From Calditrichia bacterium (GTDB lineage Bacteria > Calditrichota > Calditrichia > RBG-13-44-9 > J075), in the NCBI GenBank assembly GCA_028284905.1, contig JANQQU010000064.1, positions 124,001 through 188,000 of the forward strand: a DNA stretch of 64,000 nt. The letters run 5' to 3'. Of this stretch, positions 1 to 8,691 are shown in pieces (position 1 is the first letter of the stretch; every line of letters starts with the position of its first letter). A model generated the notes under the pieces. The model ran no database searches. It saw only the letters and a list, made by a program, of their open reading frames with translations, and was not told the origin of the DNA. Position numbers and translations under genes: made by a program.

Positions 1-1
1 C

Positions 2-280
2 CTGGCTCAGGATCAGGGGCAAAGCGGGCAACAACAGCAGGCAAGTAGCGGCGATGTTATTCAGATTGAAGCACAAATTCTGGACGCCCGCGTAGAGTTG
101 CCGCAGGTTCAGATATTAGACAAGCGTAAGAAAGTGCAGTTCGAAGAAGTAAAAGTAGAGAAAAGCTTCCGTTCGGAACTCTCCGCAAGAACCGAAGAGT
201 TAAAATTTACGCCAAATACCAGCGGGAAAATCAAGCGAATTAAAGATATAGAAGCATTATTAAATAAAAATAGATTTTAA
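2..280 (+). CDS. Hypothetical protein, C-terminal part (cut by window start)
   Basis: The reading frame is open from the first bases of the window to the stop at 278-280, so only the last 92 residues are seen. The visible part starts with a Gln/Ser-rich stretch and continues as a charged, Lys/Glu-rich segment ending in NKNRF. I see no membrane segment or known domain. It lies 43 bp ahead of exbB on the same strand, so it probably belongs to the same operon and may serve the energy-transducing complex, but that is context only. The TTG at 98 is not a credible start because the frame runs well upstream of it. Confidence 0.6.
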   Translation: MAQDQGQSGQQQQASSGDVIQIEAQILDARVELPQVQILDKRKKVQFEEVKVEKSFRSELSARTEELKFTPNTSGKIKRIKDIEALLNKNRF

Positions 281-323
281 CTGAAAATGGAATCGTTTAT
301 AACATACTAAGGAGAAATTACTT

Positions 324-989
324 ATGGGCAGTCAGTTTTGGAGTGAATTCTTTAACTCTTTTAGTCCGAACTCCGAAGGATTTGCATTCATGTGGTTTAT
401 CTTGTTCTTTCTGGTGATTGCCATCGCTATTGCCGCGGAAAGAATCTATTACGTGATGGTACGGTCAAATGTGAATTCTGATAAGTTCATGATGGAAATC
501 CGCAAATACGTTACCAGTGGTAATATGAAACGCGCCATCGAATTGTGCGAAGCTGGCAAACAGCGCGCATTACCTTATGTTGTCCTCGCAGGACTGAAGA
601 AAGTAGCTGAAAGTGAAAGTCTTGATTTCCGTTCTATTCAGAACGCAGTGGATGAAGGCACGCTGGAAGTGATACCGAAACTGCAAAGACGCACAAATTA
701 TTTGTCTATGATCGCAAATATTGCAACTTTGACCGGTTTGATGGGTACGATTTACGGTCTTATTATCGCATTTGCTTCTGTGGGTAGTGCAGACATCCCC
801 GATGATCAAAAAACCAGGTTACTGGCCGCTGGTATTTCGACAGCGATGAATACTACGATCTTCGGATTGGCTGTTGCAATTCCCACTATTGTATTATACA
901 ATGTTATTCAGAATAAGACCGCCCAGATTATTGACGACATGGATGAACATCTGGTCAAATTAATCAATCTAATTACCGGAAGTCGTTAA
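324..989 (+). CDS. exbB: MotA/TolQ/ExbB proton channel family protein
   Basis: This 221-residue inner-membrane protein is the ExbB/TolQ-type subunit that forms a proton channel with ExbD/TolR and powers a TonB-like periplasmic partner. Three hydrophobic segments are visible, near residues 21-42, 127-152 and 167-196. The last two carry the small-residue-rich pattern of the family, including TGLMGTIYGLI and the ISTAMNTTIFGLAVAIP stretch. The start has a good AAGGAG ribosome site. Two exbD-like genes and an AgmX-type gene follow with short gaps, giving a complete ExbB-ExbD-ExbD-TonB-like module. Family assignment is firm. The cargo (nutrient uptake, envelope integrity or gliding) cannot be told from this protein alone. 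Confidence 0.9.
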   Translation: MGSQFWSEFFNSFSPNSEGFAFMWFILFFLVIAIAIAAERIYYVMVRSNVNSDKFMMEIRKYVTSGNMKRAIELCEAGKQRALPYVVLAGLKKVAESESLDFRSIQNAVDEGTLEVIPKLQRRTNYLSMIANIATLTGLMGTIYGLIIAFASVGSADIPDDQKTRLLAAGISTAMNTTIFGLAVAIPTIVLYNVIQNKTAQIIDDMDEHLVKLINLITGSR

Positions 990-1015
990 ACCGAAAAAGT
1001 GACTGAGGCGTATTT

Positions 1016-1567
1016 ATGGCTTTTAAACCCTCAATGCGTGCGCATAACAAAGTTACTGAAATTCCCCTGGATATCCGTCCGGTGATGAACCTGATGGTTG
1101 TGCTGATCCCGATTCTCCTCTATAGTGCGGAGTTCGTAAAGCTCTCGATCCGGGAATTGAATCTGCCTCCAGCGGCCAGAAAAGGCCCGGGAGACAGTGC
1201 CGGTGATAATATCGAAAAGGAAAAACGCTTCCAGTTGACCGTTATTTTGTCGAAAAACGGATTCTATATTGGTAACAAAGCCGGCTATTTGACCGGTGAA
1301 GCCAATACCGAATCCGAACCGACGATCCCGATCCTGGAAGATGGCACCTACGATTATGTCGCATTGCAAGAACAACTGATCGAAATTAAAGATAAAATTA
1401 AAGATCAGGGATTTATTGACGAAAAAAGTATTATTATATCCGCTGAGGCAGATATAGAATATAAACACATTATTAAAACCGTGGATAATATCACCGTCTT
1501 TGAAGCTGTCGACGGCAACCTGGAAGAGTTATTCCCACAGATTAATATCGGTCAGGTAATTATCTAG
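1016..1567 (+). CDS. exbD: ExbD/TolR-type biopolymer transport protein, first copy
   Basis: This 183-residue protein has one N-terminal membrane segment (about residues 22-42) followed by a periplasmic domain, the ExbD/TolR layout. It lies 26 bp after exbB and 16 bp before a second exbD-like gene. In the family an Asp at the start of the membrane helix is needed for proton use. In this copy the matching position appears to be Asn25 (RPVMNLMVVL), whereas the next gene keeps Asp26 (TSMMDAMTII). If the alignment is right, this subunit would be structural or regulatory and the pair would work as a heteromer. The periplasmic part carries a long charged insert between residues 55 and 125. Confidence 0.85.
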   Translation: MAFKPSMRAHNKVTEIPLDIRPVMNLMVVLIPILLYSAEFVKLSIRELNLPPAARKGPGDSAGDNIEKEKRFQLTVILSKNGFYIGNKAGYLTGEANTESEPTIPILEDGTYDYVALQEQLIEIKDKIKDQGFIDEKSIIISAEADIEYKHIIKTVDNITVFEAVDGNLEELFPQINIGQVII

Positions 1568-1583
1568 CGAAGGATAAAACGCA

Positions 1584-2069
1584 ATGGCTTTTATACCATC
1601 GAGAGCAAAAAAACATCGGATGGAAACGGATGAAGAACTCAATCTAACATCCATGATGGATGCAATGACGATTATTCTTCTGTTTTTGTTGAAAACCTAT
1701 TCGACGACCGGGGCAATTATTTCGCCTTCAAGCGACCTTAAGTTACCCTACTCGTTAAGTACTCAGGCACCGCATAAAGAGTTAACCGTGTCGATTACCC
1801 GGGATAATATTCTGGTTTCCGACGAGCGGGTGATGAGTATTGAGCAAATCGATTCGCAATCGCCAATTATTGCGCCGCTTTATAGTGAACTGAGCCGGCG
1901 AGCGCAGGAAGCGAAACAAAATGAGATAACTTATAGTATCCCATTTACACATGAAGTGATAGTGGTTGCGGACGAAAGTGTACCATTTCAAATGCTTTTT
2001 AAAGTGATCTATACCTGCGGGTCGTCGGAGTACAATAAGCTCAGGCTGCTCACAATTAGAGAACGATAA
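1584..2069 (+). CDS. exbD: ExbD/TolR-type biopolymer transport protein, second copy
   Basis: This 161-residue protein has an N-terminal cytoplasmic tail, one membrane helix (about residues 22-40) and a periplasmic domain typical of ExbD/TolR. The helix starts with MMDAMTII, keeping Asp26, the protonatable residue that couples proton flow to motion in this family. It follows the first exbD by 16 bp with a weak ribosome site (GAAGGAT) and precedes the AgmX-like gene by 32 bp. Paired, non-identical ExbD subunits are common in AgmX/Agl-type systems such as the AglQ-AglR-AglS motor of Myxococcus. A link to motility here is only a possibility. Confidence 0.88.
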   Translation: MAFIPSRAKKHRMETDEELNLTSMMDAMTIILLFLLKTYSTTGAIISPSSDLKLPYSLSTQAPHKELTVSITRDNILVSDERVMSIEQIDSQSPIIAPLYSELSRRAQEAKQNEITYSIPFTHEVIVVADESVPFQMLFKVIYTCGSSEYNKLRLLTIRER

Positions 2070-2101
2070 GCAGTTTAACGTAAGTTTTAGAGGAAATTAT
2101 A

Positions 2102-3160
2102 ATGGATTCAAGAATGTCAGGGCCCCCAGGAGGTCCGGCCGGTTTTCGGCTCGCCGGATTTCCCAAAGAATTTGAAAGAAATTTTTGGGAAACGCTGGAT
2201 GTTCGCTACTACAGTATTTTTCTGATTACTTTCATCTTGCTCTATGGATTCGCGTTCTACGTGAGCATGCAGGACTGGAGTCTAAGCGAAGATCAAATTC
2301 AGGCGATGAAAAACCGTGCAATCCAGAAAATTTACCAAACTGAACTGATTGAACCGGAAGAAGATGCCGAAACCGATGATGATCTTGGTGGCGGCACCGA
2401 AGAAGTCGCTGAAGACGAGCCGGAAGAAGTCAGTGAAAAAGGTAAAGAACGTGTGGAAGAATCCCAGTCGCAGCGTGCAGAACGCCGTCAGCGTACTCAG
2501 GAAGATCTGGCCGCCCGCTCTCGCCAAATGCAACAGGAAGTAGGCTCCCAGGGAATTCTGGCGATTGCCACTTCTGCTGGTGGTGCCGGTGCGGGTAACG
2601 TGGCTTATAGCGACGTATTATCTGATCTGGCTGGTGGTGCTGGTGGTGTCGGCGATATCGGTGAGATTGTAGAAGGAACTACTGGTATTCGTGCAGCTGG
2701 CTCGCCGGGAGAACGCACTCGTGCAGCAAAAGGCTCAGGTTTCCGTCAGGATGGCGACGGCACCGGCATCGACGATATGATTGCCGGATCCGGCGTGAGT
2801 GGCGGAACATCCAGTTTCAAACGTCGCGGTAAAATTCAGCTGGCCAGTGAAAATGTCAAGCTGACCGGCGGCGCTGGTAAAAGAGATTCGGAAAGCATTA
2901 CTGCTTCTATTAACTCGCAAAAAGCTTCGGTTGAATACTGTTATCAGAAACGTGCGAAGATTAATCCGAACCTGAAAGGCCGGATCGATCTGGAAGTTGA
3001 AATTGCACCGGATGGTAAGGTGCGCCGGGCAAGAGTGCTTAGCTCTAAACTTGGCGATAAAAAGCTGGACAACTGTATTGTTCGTGCAGTTAAACGCTGG
3101 CGCTTTGGAGCGGTGGAAAATGCAGGAATGGTAAAGGTTCGACTGCCTTTTATTTTCTAG
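2102..3160 (+). CDS. AgmX/PglI C-terminal domain (TonB-like) protein
   Basis: This 352-residue TonB-like protein is the probable periplasm-spanning partner of the ExbB/ExbD motor. It has a short cytoplasmic tail, one membrane helix (about residues 36-56), an acidic then basic charged linker (70-140), and a Gly/Ala-rich low-complexity stretch (about 155-240). The C-terminal domain of about 90 residues has the AgmX/PglI pattern: paired cysteines (EYCYQKR and DNCIVRAVKRWRF), a GRIDLEVEIAPDGKV strand and a final LPFIF. It closes the operon and is followed directly by a terminator. A second protein with the same C-terminal pattern is encoded at 49091-50113 without its own motor genes. The exact process driven is unknown. 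Confidence 0.85.
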   Translation: MDSRMSGPPGGPAGFRLAGFPKEFERNFWETLDVRYYSIFLITFILLYGFAFYVSMQDWSLSEDQIQAMKNRAIQKIYQTELIEPEEDAETDDDLGGGTEEVAEDEPEEVSEKGKERVEESQSQRAERRQRTQEDLAARSRQMQQEVGSQGILAIATSAGGAGAGNVAYSDVLSDLAGGAGGVGDIGEIVEGTTGIRAAGSPGERTRAAKGSGFRQDGDGTGIDDMIAGSGVSGGTSSFKRRGKIQLASENVKLTGGAGKRDSESITASINSQKASVEYCYQKRAKINPNLKGRIDLEVEIAPDGKVRRARVLSSKLGDKKLDNCIVRAVKRWRFGAVENAGMVKVRLPFIF

Positions 3161-3187
3161 ATACCCATTTTCATAGTTTTATACGAA

Positions 3188-3216
3188 AGCCCGCTTCCAG
3201 CGGGCTTTTTCTTTTT
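3188..3216 (+). terminator. Intrinsic terminator after the exbB operon
   Basis: A perfect 7-bp stem (AGCCCGC/GCGGGCT) with a 5-nt loop is followed by a T-rich run. It lies 27 bp after the AgmX-like stop codon. Confidence 0.85.
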
Positions 3217-3269
3217 ATGGGGTGCTACTCCCACTTTATTAATAATCGGGCAAATGATAATTATTTATC

Positions 3270-3298
3270 TTGCTTACCGATAGGGATCAGTATATATT
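3270..3298 (+). promoter_or_regulatory. Putative sigma70-type promoter of aspS
   Basis: TTGCTT (3270-3275) and TATATT (3293-3298) are separated by 17 bp, and the -10 box ends 36 bp before the chosen aspS start. Read by eye only. Confidence 0.5.
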
Positions 3299-3334
3299 TT
3301 TCACCCTTTATTAAGATCAATGACAGGAGCGGAA

Positions 3335-5098
3335 ATGCGCTTAAAAAGAACACATAAGTGTGGCAAAATTACCCTGGAGCAATCGGGCCAAAATGTCGTT
3401 GTCGCCGGATGGGTAGACAATTGGCGCGACCATGGGAGTTTATTCTTTATCGATTTAAGAGACCGTTATGGTAAAGTCCAGGTTGCTTTTTCCCTGGAAA
3501 ATGATGAGAGCTTTCAACTGGCAAAAAAATTACGTTCAGAGTTCGTCGTTGCTGTAGCTGGTGAGGTTTCTCCCCGAACAAAAGAAAATATCAATCCGAA
3601 TATGGAAACCGGCGAAATTGAAATTCTCGCCAGCGATCTGGAAATATTAAATGCCAGTGAGACAACACCTTTCGGTATCAAAGATTATCTGGATGTCTCT
3701 GAGGATGTCCGGTTACGTTATCGTTATCTTGACTTACGACGTCCGAAATTACAACAGACGATCATCTTCCGCCATGAGGTTGCGCAGGCAACCCGGGAGT
3801 TTTTCAATGAAGAAGGATTTATCGAAATCGAGACGCCGATTTTAACAAAAAGTACCCCGGAAGGTGCGCGGGACTTTTTGGTACCTTCCCGTTTGCAAAA
3901 AGGGATGTTTTATGCCCTGCCGCAATCCCCGCAAACCTACAAGCAGATTCTGATGGTTGCCGGCTTCGATAAATATTACCAGATCGTGAAATGCTTCCGG
4001 GATGAAGACCTTCGTAAAGACCGCCAGCCGGAGTTTACCCAGATTGACGTCGAAATGTCCTTTGTTGATGAAGATGATGTGATGGGCATGGTTGAAGAGT
4101 TTATGCAATATCTCTTCCGGAAGTTGATGAATATTGAGCTGGAGATGCCTTTAGCGCGCATTACTTACCAGGAATCAATGGATCGCTTTGGCAGTGACAA
4201 ACCCGACACCCGTTTTGGATTGGAATTAAATGATATCACGGCTGTTTTTGATGCAACCGAGTTCAAAGTGTTCAAGTCCGTGGTTGACGGAGATGGATAC
4301 CTTGGCGCCTTGGCAGTTTCTGAAGCTGCCGGTTACAGTCGCAAGCAAATTGATGACCTGATCGCCTGGGCGAAGTCTGTTGGTGCCAGCGGCCTGGCCT
4401 ACATGAAATATGTCGGTGGAAACTTTGAAGGTGGCATTAGCAAATTCCTTTCGGATACTGAGAAGGCACGTTTGAAGGAACAGCTGGGCGGTGACGGAGA
4501 CTGCTTGATGCTGGTTGTCGCCGATACCAAAAAGGAATTCGCGCAGACGATTCTTGGTTTTCTCCGCAACAAGCTGGCTGCAGAACTGGATCTTATCGAC
4601 GAGAGTAAGCATCACCTGCACTGGACAATCGATTTTCCCATGCTGGAATACAGCGAGGAAGATCGGCGGTACGTTGCCCGGCATCATCCGTTTACATCTC
4701 CGAAGCTGGAAGACATGCACCTGCTGGATGAATCCCCGGAGAAGGTACGGGCACGTGCTTATGACCTGATCTATAATGGCAATGAAATTTCCGGCGGTAG
4801 TATTCGTATCCATGACCGTGAATTGCAGGAAAAAGTATTTCGCGCACTTAATATTGGACAGGAAGAAGCCGAAGCTAAGTTCGGATTTTTACTGGATGCA
4901 CTCAGTTATGGTGCTCCGCCGCATGGAGGTATCGCATTTGGCTTTGACCGCCTGGTAATGCTGCTGGCAAATCAGGCCTCTATCCGGGATGTCATTACAT
5001 TCCCAAAAACGGCCAGCGCGGTAGGAATTATGGAAAAAACACCGTCAAATGTATCCGAAAAACAGCTGCGTGAACTTTTTATAAATATCAGAAAATAA
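3335..5098 (+). CDS. aspS: Aspartyl-tRNA synthetase
   Basis: This class II synthetase charges tRNA-Asp (possibly also tRNA-Asn) with aspartate in the cytoplasm. The N-terminal OB-fold anticodon-binding domain spans about residues 1-105. The catalytic core carries motif 2 (FRDEDLRKDRQPEFTQID), a GAD insertion domain in the middle and motif 3 (GIAFGFDRLVMLL) near the end. I chose ATG 3335 over the in-frame ATG at 3320 because AGGAG lies 5 nt upstream of 3335; this gives 587 residues, the normal bacterial length. It stands alone between a terminator and the next promoter. Whether it is discriminating or non-discriminating cannot be judged by eye. Confidence 0.96.
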   Translation: MRLKRTHKCGKITLEQSGQNVVVAGWVDNWRDHGSLFFIDLRDRYGKVQVAFSLENDESFQLAKKLRSEFVVAVAGEVSPRTKENINPNMETGEIEILASDLEILNASETTPFGIKDYLDVSEDVRLRYRYLDLRRPKLQQTIIFRHEVAQATREFFNEEGFIEIETPILTKSTPEGARDFLVPSRLQKGMFYALPQSPQTYKQILMVAGFDKYYQIVKCFRDEDLRKDRQPEFTQIDVEMSFVDEDDVMGMVEEFMQYLFRKLMNIELEMPLARITYQESMDRFGSDKPDTRFGLELNDITAVFDATEFKVFKSVVDGDGYLGALAVSEAAGYSRKQIDDLIAWAKSVGASGLAYMKYVGGNFEGGISKFLSDTEKARLKEQLGGDGDCLMLVVADTKKEFAQTILGFLRNKLAAELDLIDESKHHLHWTIDFPMLEYSEEDRRYVARHHPFTSPKLEDMHLLDESPEKVRARAYDLIYNGNEISGGSIRIHDRELQEKVFRALNIGQEEAEAKFGFLLDALSYGAPPHGGIAFGFDRLVMLLANQASIRDVITFPKTASAVGIMEKTPSNVSEKQLRELFINIRK

Positions 5099-5127
5099 AT
5101 TATTTATCTTTTTTTGCGGATAAAGCC

Positions 5128-5156
5128 TTGACAAAAATTTTAATTTTTAGTATTTT
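5128..5156 (+). promoter_or_regulatory. Strong sigma70-type promoter of the lipoprotein-LysM operon
   Basis: A consensus TTGACA (5128-5133) and TATTTT (5151-5156) with an exact 17-bp spacer lie just downstream of aspS and 34 bp before the next start codon. The AT-rich spacer also suits a strong promoter. Confidence 0.7.
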
Positions 5157-5190
5157 CCTACGCACATAGTCAAAATAGAGGAGGCATTTT

Positions 5191-5469
5191 ATGCTTTTCA
5201 AGAGATTCAGAAATTTATTTATCGCGCTTGCTGCTTGCTGCTTTCTTGTGGTATCCTTTTCATGTACTCCCCACCCCAATGAGCAACAAATTAATGCAAT
5301 GGAAGAAACCATTGACGCTACATTGGAAGCTGAAAGAAAGTTGGAAGAGCTGAAGCAGCAAAGAGGTCAACTTGAGGGTGAACTTTCCCAAAAGAATAGC
5401 AAAGTAGATGGTGTAAAGAAAGACAAAGCTGATACTGAGAAGCGTTTAGAAGGCTGGGAAGAAAATTGA
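5191..5469 (+). CDS. Small coiled-coil lipoprotein
   Basis: This 92-residue protein has a positively charged start, a hydrophobic signal segment and a lipobox-like VSFSC ending at Cys25, so it should be lipid-anchored in the envelope. Residues 35-90 are Glu/Lys/Gln-rich with heptad spacing and form a predicted coiled coil, recalling small Lpp-like or Alr-type outer-membrane lipoproteins. A good GAGGAGG ribosome site precedes the ATG. It is followed after 41 bp by a LysM protein in the same transcript, so the two probably act together at the cell wall. The consensus promoter suggests high expression. No specific family is recognised. Confidence 0.8.
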   Translation: MLFKRFRNLFIALAACCFLVVSFSCTPHPNEQQINAMEETIDATLEAERKLEELKQQRGQLEGELSQKNSKVDGVKKDKADTEKRLEGWEEN

Positions 5470-5510
5470 TCCCGTTCAGGCGTCCAAATTTTAATTATCG
5501 AGGAGGCAAA

Positions 5511-6353
5511 ATGCAAAGAAAATCGATTATTGCCATAACATCTTTATTATTGTTTATGTTTACCGCCGGTGCTTTTGCGCAGCAGTATCGCTATGACTAC
5601 AAAAGCATGAAAATGGATGAGTATAACGCAGAATTCCAGAAGTGGACCAAGAGACTGGCTGATGCCAATGCGGCCATCGCTGAAGAAGAAGCAAAAATTG
5701 CTGGCTTAAACAGTGATATTTCCGCAGCTGACGCTGAGTATGCCAACTGCTGGAATAAAATTTATGAAATGCTTGGCACAGACGAAGCCGGCTATAATGA
5801 CTTTACCAATCAGGCGAAAGATCTGGAGAATTCAGTAAACGCCTTTGGTGCCTTGTCCGCAGAGGAAATGGCTAACAGAATTTCCGAGCTGGACGAATAT
5901 GAAGCCAGATTGGCTGAATTAAGAAAAAGCAAGATCAGCATGGGCCCCGATGGATATGCTATCCTGAGCCGGGTTGAAGCTGCTATCAAGCGCGCTCGTG
6001 AAAAAGCAAACTCTGTCTCTATTAAATATACCGTTCTCCGCGGCGACTATCTCTGGAAAATTTCCAGTATGTCCAATCATTACGGTGATCCTTATGCATG
6101 GTGGAGAATTTATACCTCTAATAAGAGCCAGATTGACAATCCTGACTTAATCTATCCGAATCAGGTATTTGATATTCCGAAATTTGCCAAAGCAGGCACT
6201 TACTGGGTGAAAAGCGGCGACGATTTAACTGCTATCGCCAAGAGCGAAGGTAATGCTTTTACTTGGCAAAGATTATACGAGGCAAATAAGGACGTTATCG
6301 GTGAAGATCCGAATATGATCTACCCGCACATGGTTCTTAAGCTTGGAAACTAA
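5511..6353 (+). CDS. Secreted protein with coiled coil and two LysM domains
   Basis: This 280-residue exported protein has a signal peptide ending at AFAQQ (cleavage near residue 24), a long helical region (about 30-165) and two LysM-like domains at the C-terminus (about 178-230 and 236-280). Each LysM copy has the YxVxxGDxLxxIA-type opening (YTVLRGDYLWKI; YWVKSGDDLTAIA) and ends in an IYPNQV/IYPHMV strand. LysM domains bind peptidoglycan, so it probably bridges wall and periplasm or outer membrane. ATG 5511 is chosen because GAGGAGG lies 5-6 nt upstream and the signal peptide starts there; the frame extends to 5466 but that part has no ribosome site. It pairs with the small lipoprotein upstream. 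Confidence 0.88.
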   Translation: MQRKSIIAITSLLLFMFTAGAFAQQYRYDYKSMKMDEYNAEFQKWTKRLADANAAIAEEEAKIAGLNSDISAADAEYANCWNKIYEMLGTDEAGYNDFTNQAKDLENSVNAFGALSAEEMANRISELDEYEARLAELRKSKISMGPDGYAILSRVEAAIKRAREKANSVSIKYTVLRGDYLWKISSMSNHYGDPYAWWRIYTSNKSQIDNPDLIYPNQVFDIPKFAKAGTYWVKSGDDLTAIAKSEGNAFTWQRLYEANKDVIGEDPNMIYPHMVLKLGN

Positions 6354-6380
6354 GTTTTTTTGACAAAAATGTTTCTTAAA

Positions 6381-6416
6381 AGGCTCTTGGCTTCAGCCGA
6401 GAGCCTTTTTATTTTT
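6381..6416 (+). terminator. Intrinsic terminator after the LysM gene
   Basis: A long stem (AGGCTCTTGGCT with GCCGAGAGCCT, one wobble) with a 3-nt loop is followed by TTTTTATTTTT, 27 bp after the stop. Confidence 0.85.
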
Positions 6417-6482
6417 CAGCCGTAGTTATAAAAGAAATGGGTGAGAAAATCACCTGCATTATGTGTGTATGGAAAGGCATTT

Positions 6483-7511
6483 ATGAAAAGAAGTGAAAAT
6501 GGCGACGAGTTGCTGTTAAAATTGGATAAAATAGATCCAATGACGCTTTATGGAGTAGGGGACGAATACTTAAGAATAATAGAAAAGCATTATCCTGTTC
6601 AACTAATTGCTCGTGGAGATCAATTAAAAATTCGGGGAAATAGCAGCGATATTGAGCAAGTTGAAAATATTGTCAGTGAATTGATCTTTATCGCGAATCG
6701 TAACGGTCATATTCGCCGGGAAGACGTGGAAACTATTCTTCATGTGATTAAAGCGGATTACTCTTCCCGGAATGGCGATGAAGATCATCCGCCGGTATCC
6801 ATGCGTGGAAAAGAGTTGGACGAGGTGGTGCTTTTCACCAAGAAAGGGTATATCAAGCCCCGGACAACCGGTCAGCAAAAAGTAACGGATGCTATTAAGC
6901 AGCACGATCTGGTTGTTGTCATCGGTCCTGCTGGTACTGGTAAAACCTATATGGCTGTAGCATTTGCAGTAGCTGCCTTAAAAGAAAAAAGAGTGAAGAA
7001 AATCGTGCTGGCCCGGCCGGCAGTAGAGGCAGGGGAGAGTCTCGGATATCTGCCTGGCGACTATAAGGAAAAAATCGATCCGTATTTACGCCCCCTGTAT
7101 GATTCTCTGGAAGAGATGTTACCAAAAGAACAGTTACTAAAATATACCGAACAGGGGATCATCGAAGTGATTCCCCTGGCATTTATGCGTGGGCGAACAC
7201 TCAATAATGCGTTCGTTATTCTCGATGAAGCACAGAATGCGACATCAATGCAAATGAAAATGTTTCTAACTCGTCTGGGGGTAAATTCAAAGGCGGTTAT
7301 TAACGGGGACGTTACTCAAATTGACTTACCGGACAAATCAGTTTCCGGACTGTTTGAGATTCAGAGTATCCTGAAAGGCATTGACGGCATCGAATTTATA
7401 TATTTCGAGAAAGGCGATGTTGTCCGGCACCGTTTAGTGAGGGATATTATTCACGCCTACGACAAGCATAGCAAGAAAAATAATAATGATAAAGGAGATG
7501 ATAATGAGTAA
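6483..7511 (+). CDS. PhoH family ATPase
   Basis: This cytoplasmic PhoH-like P-loop ATPase (342 residues from ATG 6483) belongs to a family linked to RNA metabolism and late rRNA maturation. The N-terminal 100 residues resemble a KH-like/PhoH-N region. The ATPase core has Walker A GPAGTGKT (about residue 155), an ARPAVEAGESLGYLPGD motif and Walker B FVILDEAQNAT, all PhoH hallmarks. Start 6483 has AAAGG 5 nt upstream; an in-frame GTG at 6441 is possible but lacks a site. Its end overlaps the thiolase start by 8 bp, so translation is probably coupled. The ybeY gene often found next to phoH is not here. Confidence 0.9.
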   Translation: MKRSENGDELLLKLDKIDPMTLYGVGDEYLRIIEKHYPVQLIARGDQLKIRGNSSDIEQVENIVSELIFIANRNGHIRREDVETILHVIKADYSSRNGDEDHPPVSMRGKELDEVVLFTKKGYIKPRTTGQQKVTDAIKQHDLVVVIGPAGTGKTYMAVAFAVAALKEKRVKKIVLARPAVEAGESLGYLPGDYKEKIDPYLRPLYDSLEEMLPKEQLLKYTEQGIIEVIPLAFMRGRTLNNAFVILDEAQNATSMQMKMFLTRLGVNSKAVINGDVTQIDLPDKSVSGLFEIQSILKGIDGIEFIYFEKGDVVRHRLVRDIIHAYDKHSKKNNNDKGDDNE

Positions 7512-8691
7512 TTTTCGTGAAGTTGTTATTGTCGCTGCAGCTAGAACGCCGATTGGCAGCTACGGTGGCACATTATCTTCTTTCCGTGCACCGGAATTGG
7601 GAAGTATCGTGATTGCTGACGTCTTAAAGCGGGCAAACATTCCTGCTGATTCCGTGGACAAGGTGATCATGGGGAATGTCCTTTCTGCAGGATTAGGACA
7701 AGCGCCGGCACGTCAGGCAGCAATAAAAGCGGGACTGCCCAACTCAGTCAGCTGTTTGACGATTAATAAGATGTGTGGATCCGGTTTAAAAGCAGTAATG
7801 CTGGCCAGTCAGGCCGTAATGCTTGGCGATGCAGATATCGTCGTTGCTGGTGGCATGGAAAGTATGAGTAATGCACCTTACCTGCTGGAAAAAGCACGGT
7901 TTGGACTTCGCATGGGGCATGGCGAGGTTGTAGATAGCATGATTCGTGATGGCCTCTGGGATGTTTACAATGATTTTCATATGGGGAATGCGGCAGAGAT
8001 GTGCGCGGAAAAATGTAATATTAGCCGGGAAGATCAGGATGAATTTGCAATCACCAGTTATAAGCGTGCTTTGAATGCCATTGAGAATAAGTGGTTTGAC
8101 GAAGAGATTGTTCCGGTCACTGTGAAAAGCCGTAAAGGCGAAACAGTTATAGATACCGACGAAGAACCTGGTCGCGTGAAATTTGAAAAAATTCCCTCAT
8201 TGCGCCCGGCATTCCAGAAAGATGGCACTATTACCGCGGCAAACGCATCGACAATCAACGATGGTGCTTCCGCTTTGGTTATAATGGCAGCTGAAACTGC
8301 AGAGAAAATGGACATTAAACCACTCTGTAAAATCGTATCTTATTCCACTGCCTCAAAAGCGCCGGAGTGGTTTACAACGGCACCGATCGATGCAATGCAC
8401 CGGGTGTTAAAACGCTCGGATTTGTCGATCGAGGACATTGATTTGTTTGAGATTAATGAAGCGTTTTCCGTTGTTACAATGGCAGCAAGCCAGGAATTCA
8501 ACATTGATGCTGAGAAGGTGAATGTTGCCGGCGGTGCCGTTGCTATTGGCCATCCGATTGGCGCCAGCGGTGCGAGAATCCTGACGACGCTCCTTCATAA
8601 TCTGAAGCGAACGAACGGAAAAAGAGGGCTCGCAACACTGTGTATCGGTGGCGGAGAAGCCGTTGCAGTTGTTGTTGAAATGAAAAATTAA
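7504..8691 (+). CDS. Acetyl-CoA C-acetyltransferase (thiolase)
   Basis: This 395-residue thiolase condenses two acetyl-CoA or cleaves 3-ketoacyl-CoA. The nucleophilic Cys91 lies in NKMCGSGLKAV, the His in AIGHPIGASG, and the second catalytic Cys in LCIGGGEAV near the end, so the active site is complete. Length and motifs fit the biosynthetic acetoacetyl-CoA thiolase group, but degradative KAT types cannot be excluded. ATG 7504 is chosen because AAAGGAG lies 6 nt upstream; the frame opens at 7486 inside phoH. A terminator-like hairpin follows. No other fatty-acid or butyrate genes are adjacent. Confidence 0.92.
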   Translation: MSNFREVVIVAAARTPIGSYGGTLSSFRAPELGSIVIADVLKRANIPADSVDKVIMGNVLSAGLGQAPARQAAIKAGLPNSVSCLTINKMCGSGLKAVMLASQAVMLGDADIVVAGGMESMSNAPYLLEKARFGLRMGHGEVVDSMIRDGLWDVYNDFHMGNAAEMCAEKCNISREDQDEFAITSYKRALNAIENKWFDEEIVPVTVKSRKGETVIDTDEEPGRVKFEKIPSLRPAFQKDGTITAANASTINDGASALVIMAAETAEKMDIKPLCKIVSYSTASKAPEWFTTAPIDAMHRVLKRSDLSIEDIDLFEINEAFSVVTMAASQEFNIDAEKVNVAGGAVAIGHPIGASGARILTTLLHNLKRTNGKRGLATLCIGGGEAVAVVVEMKN

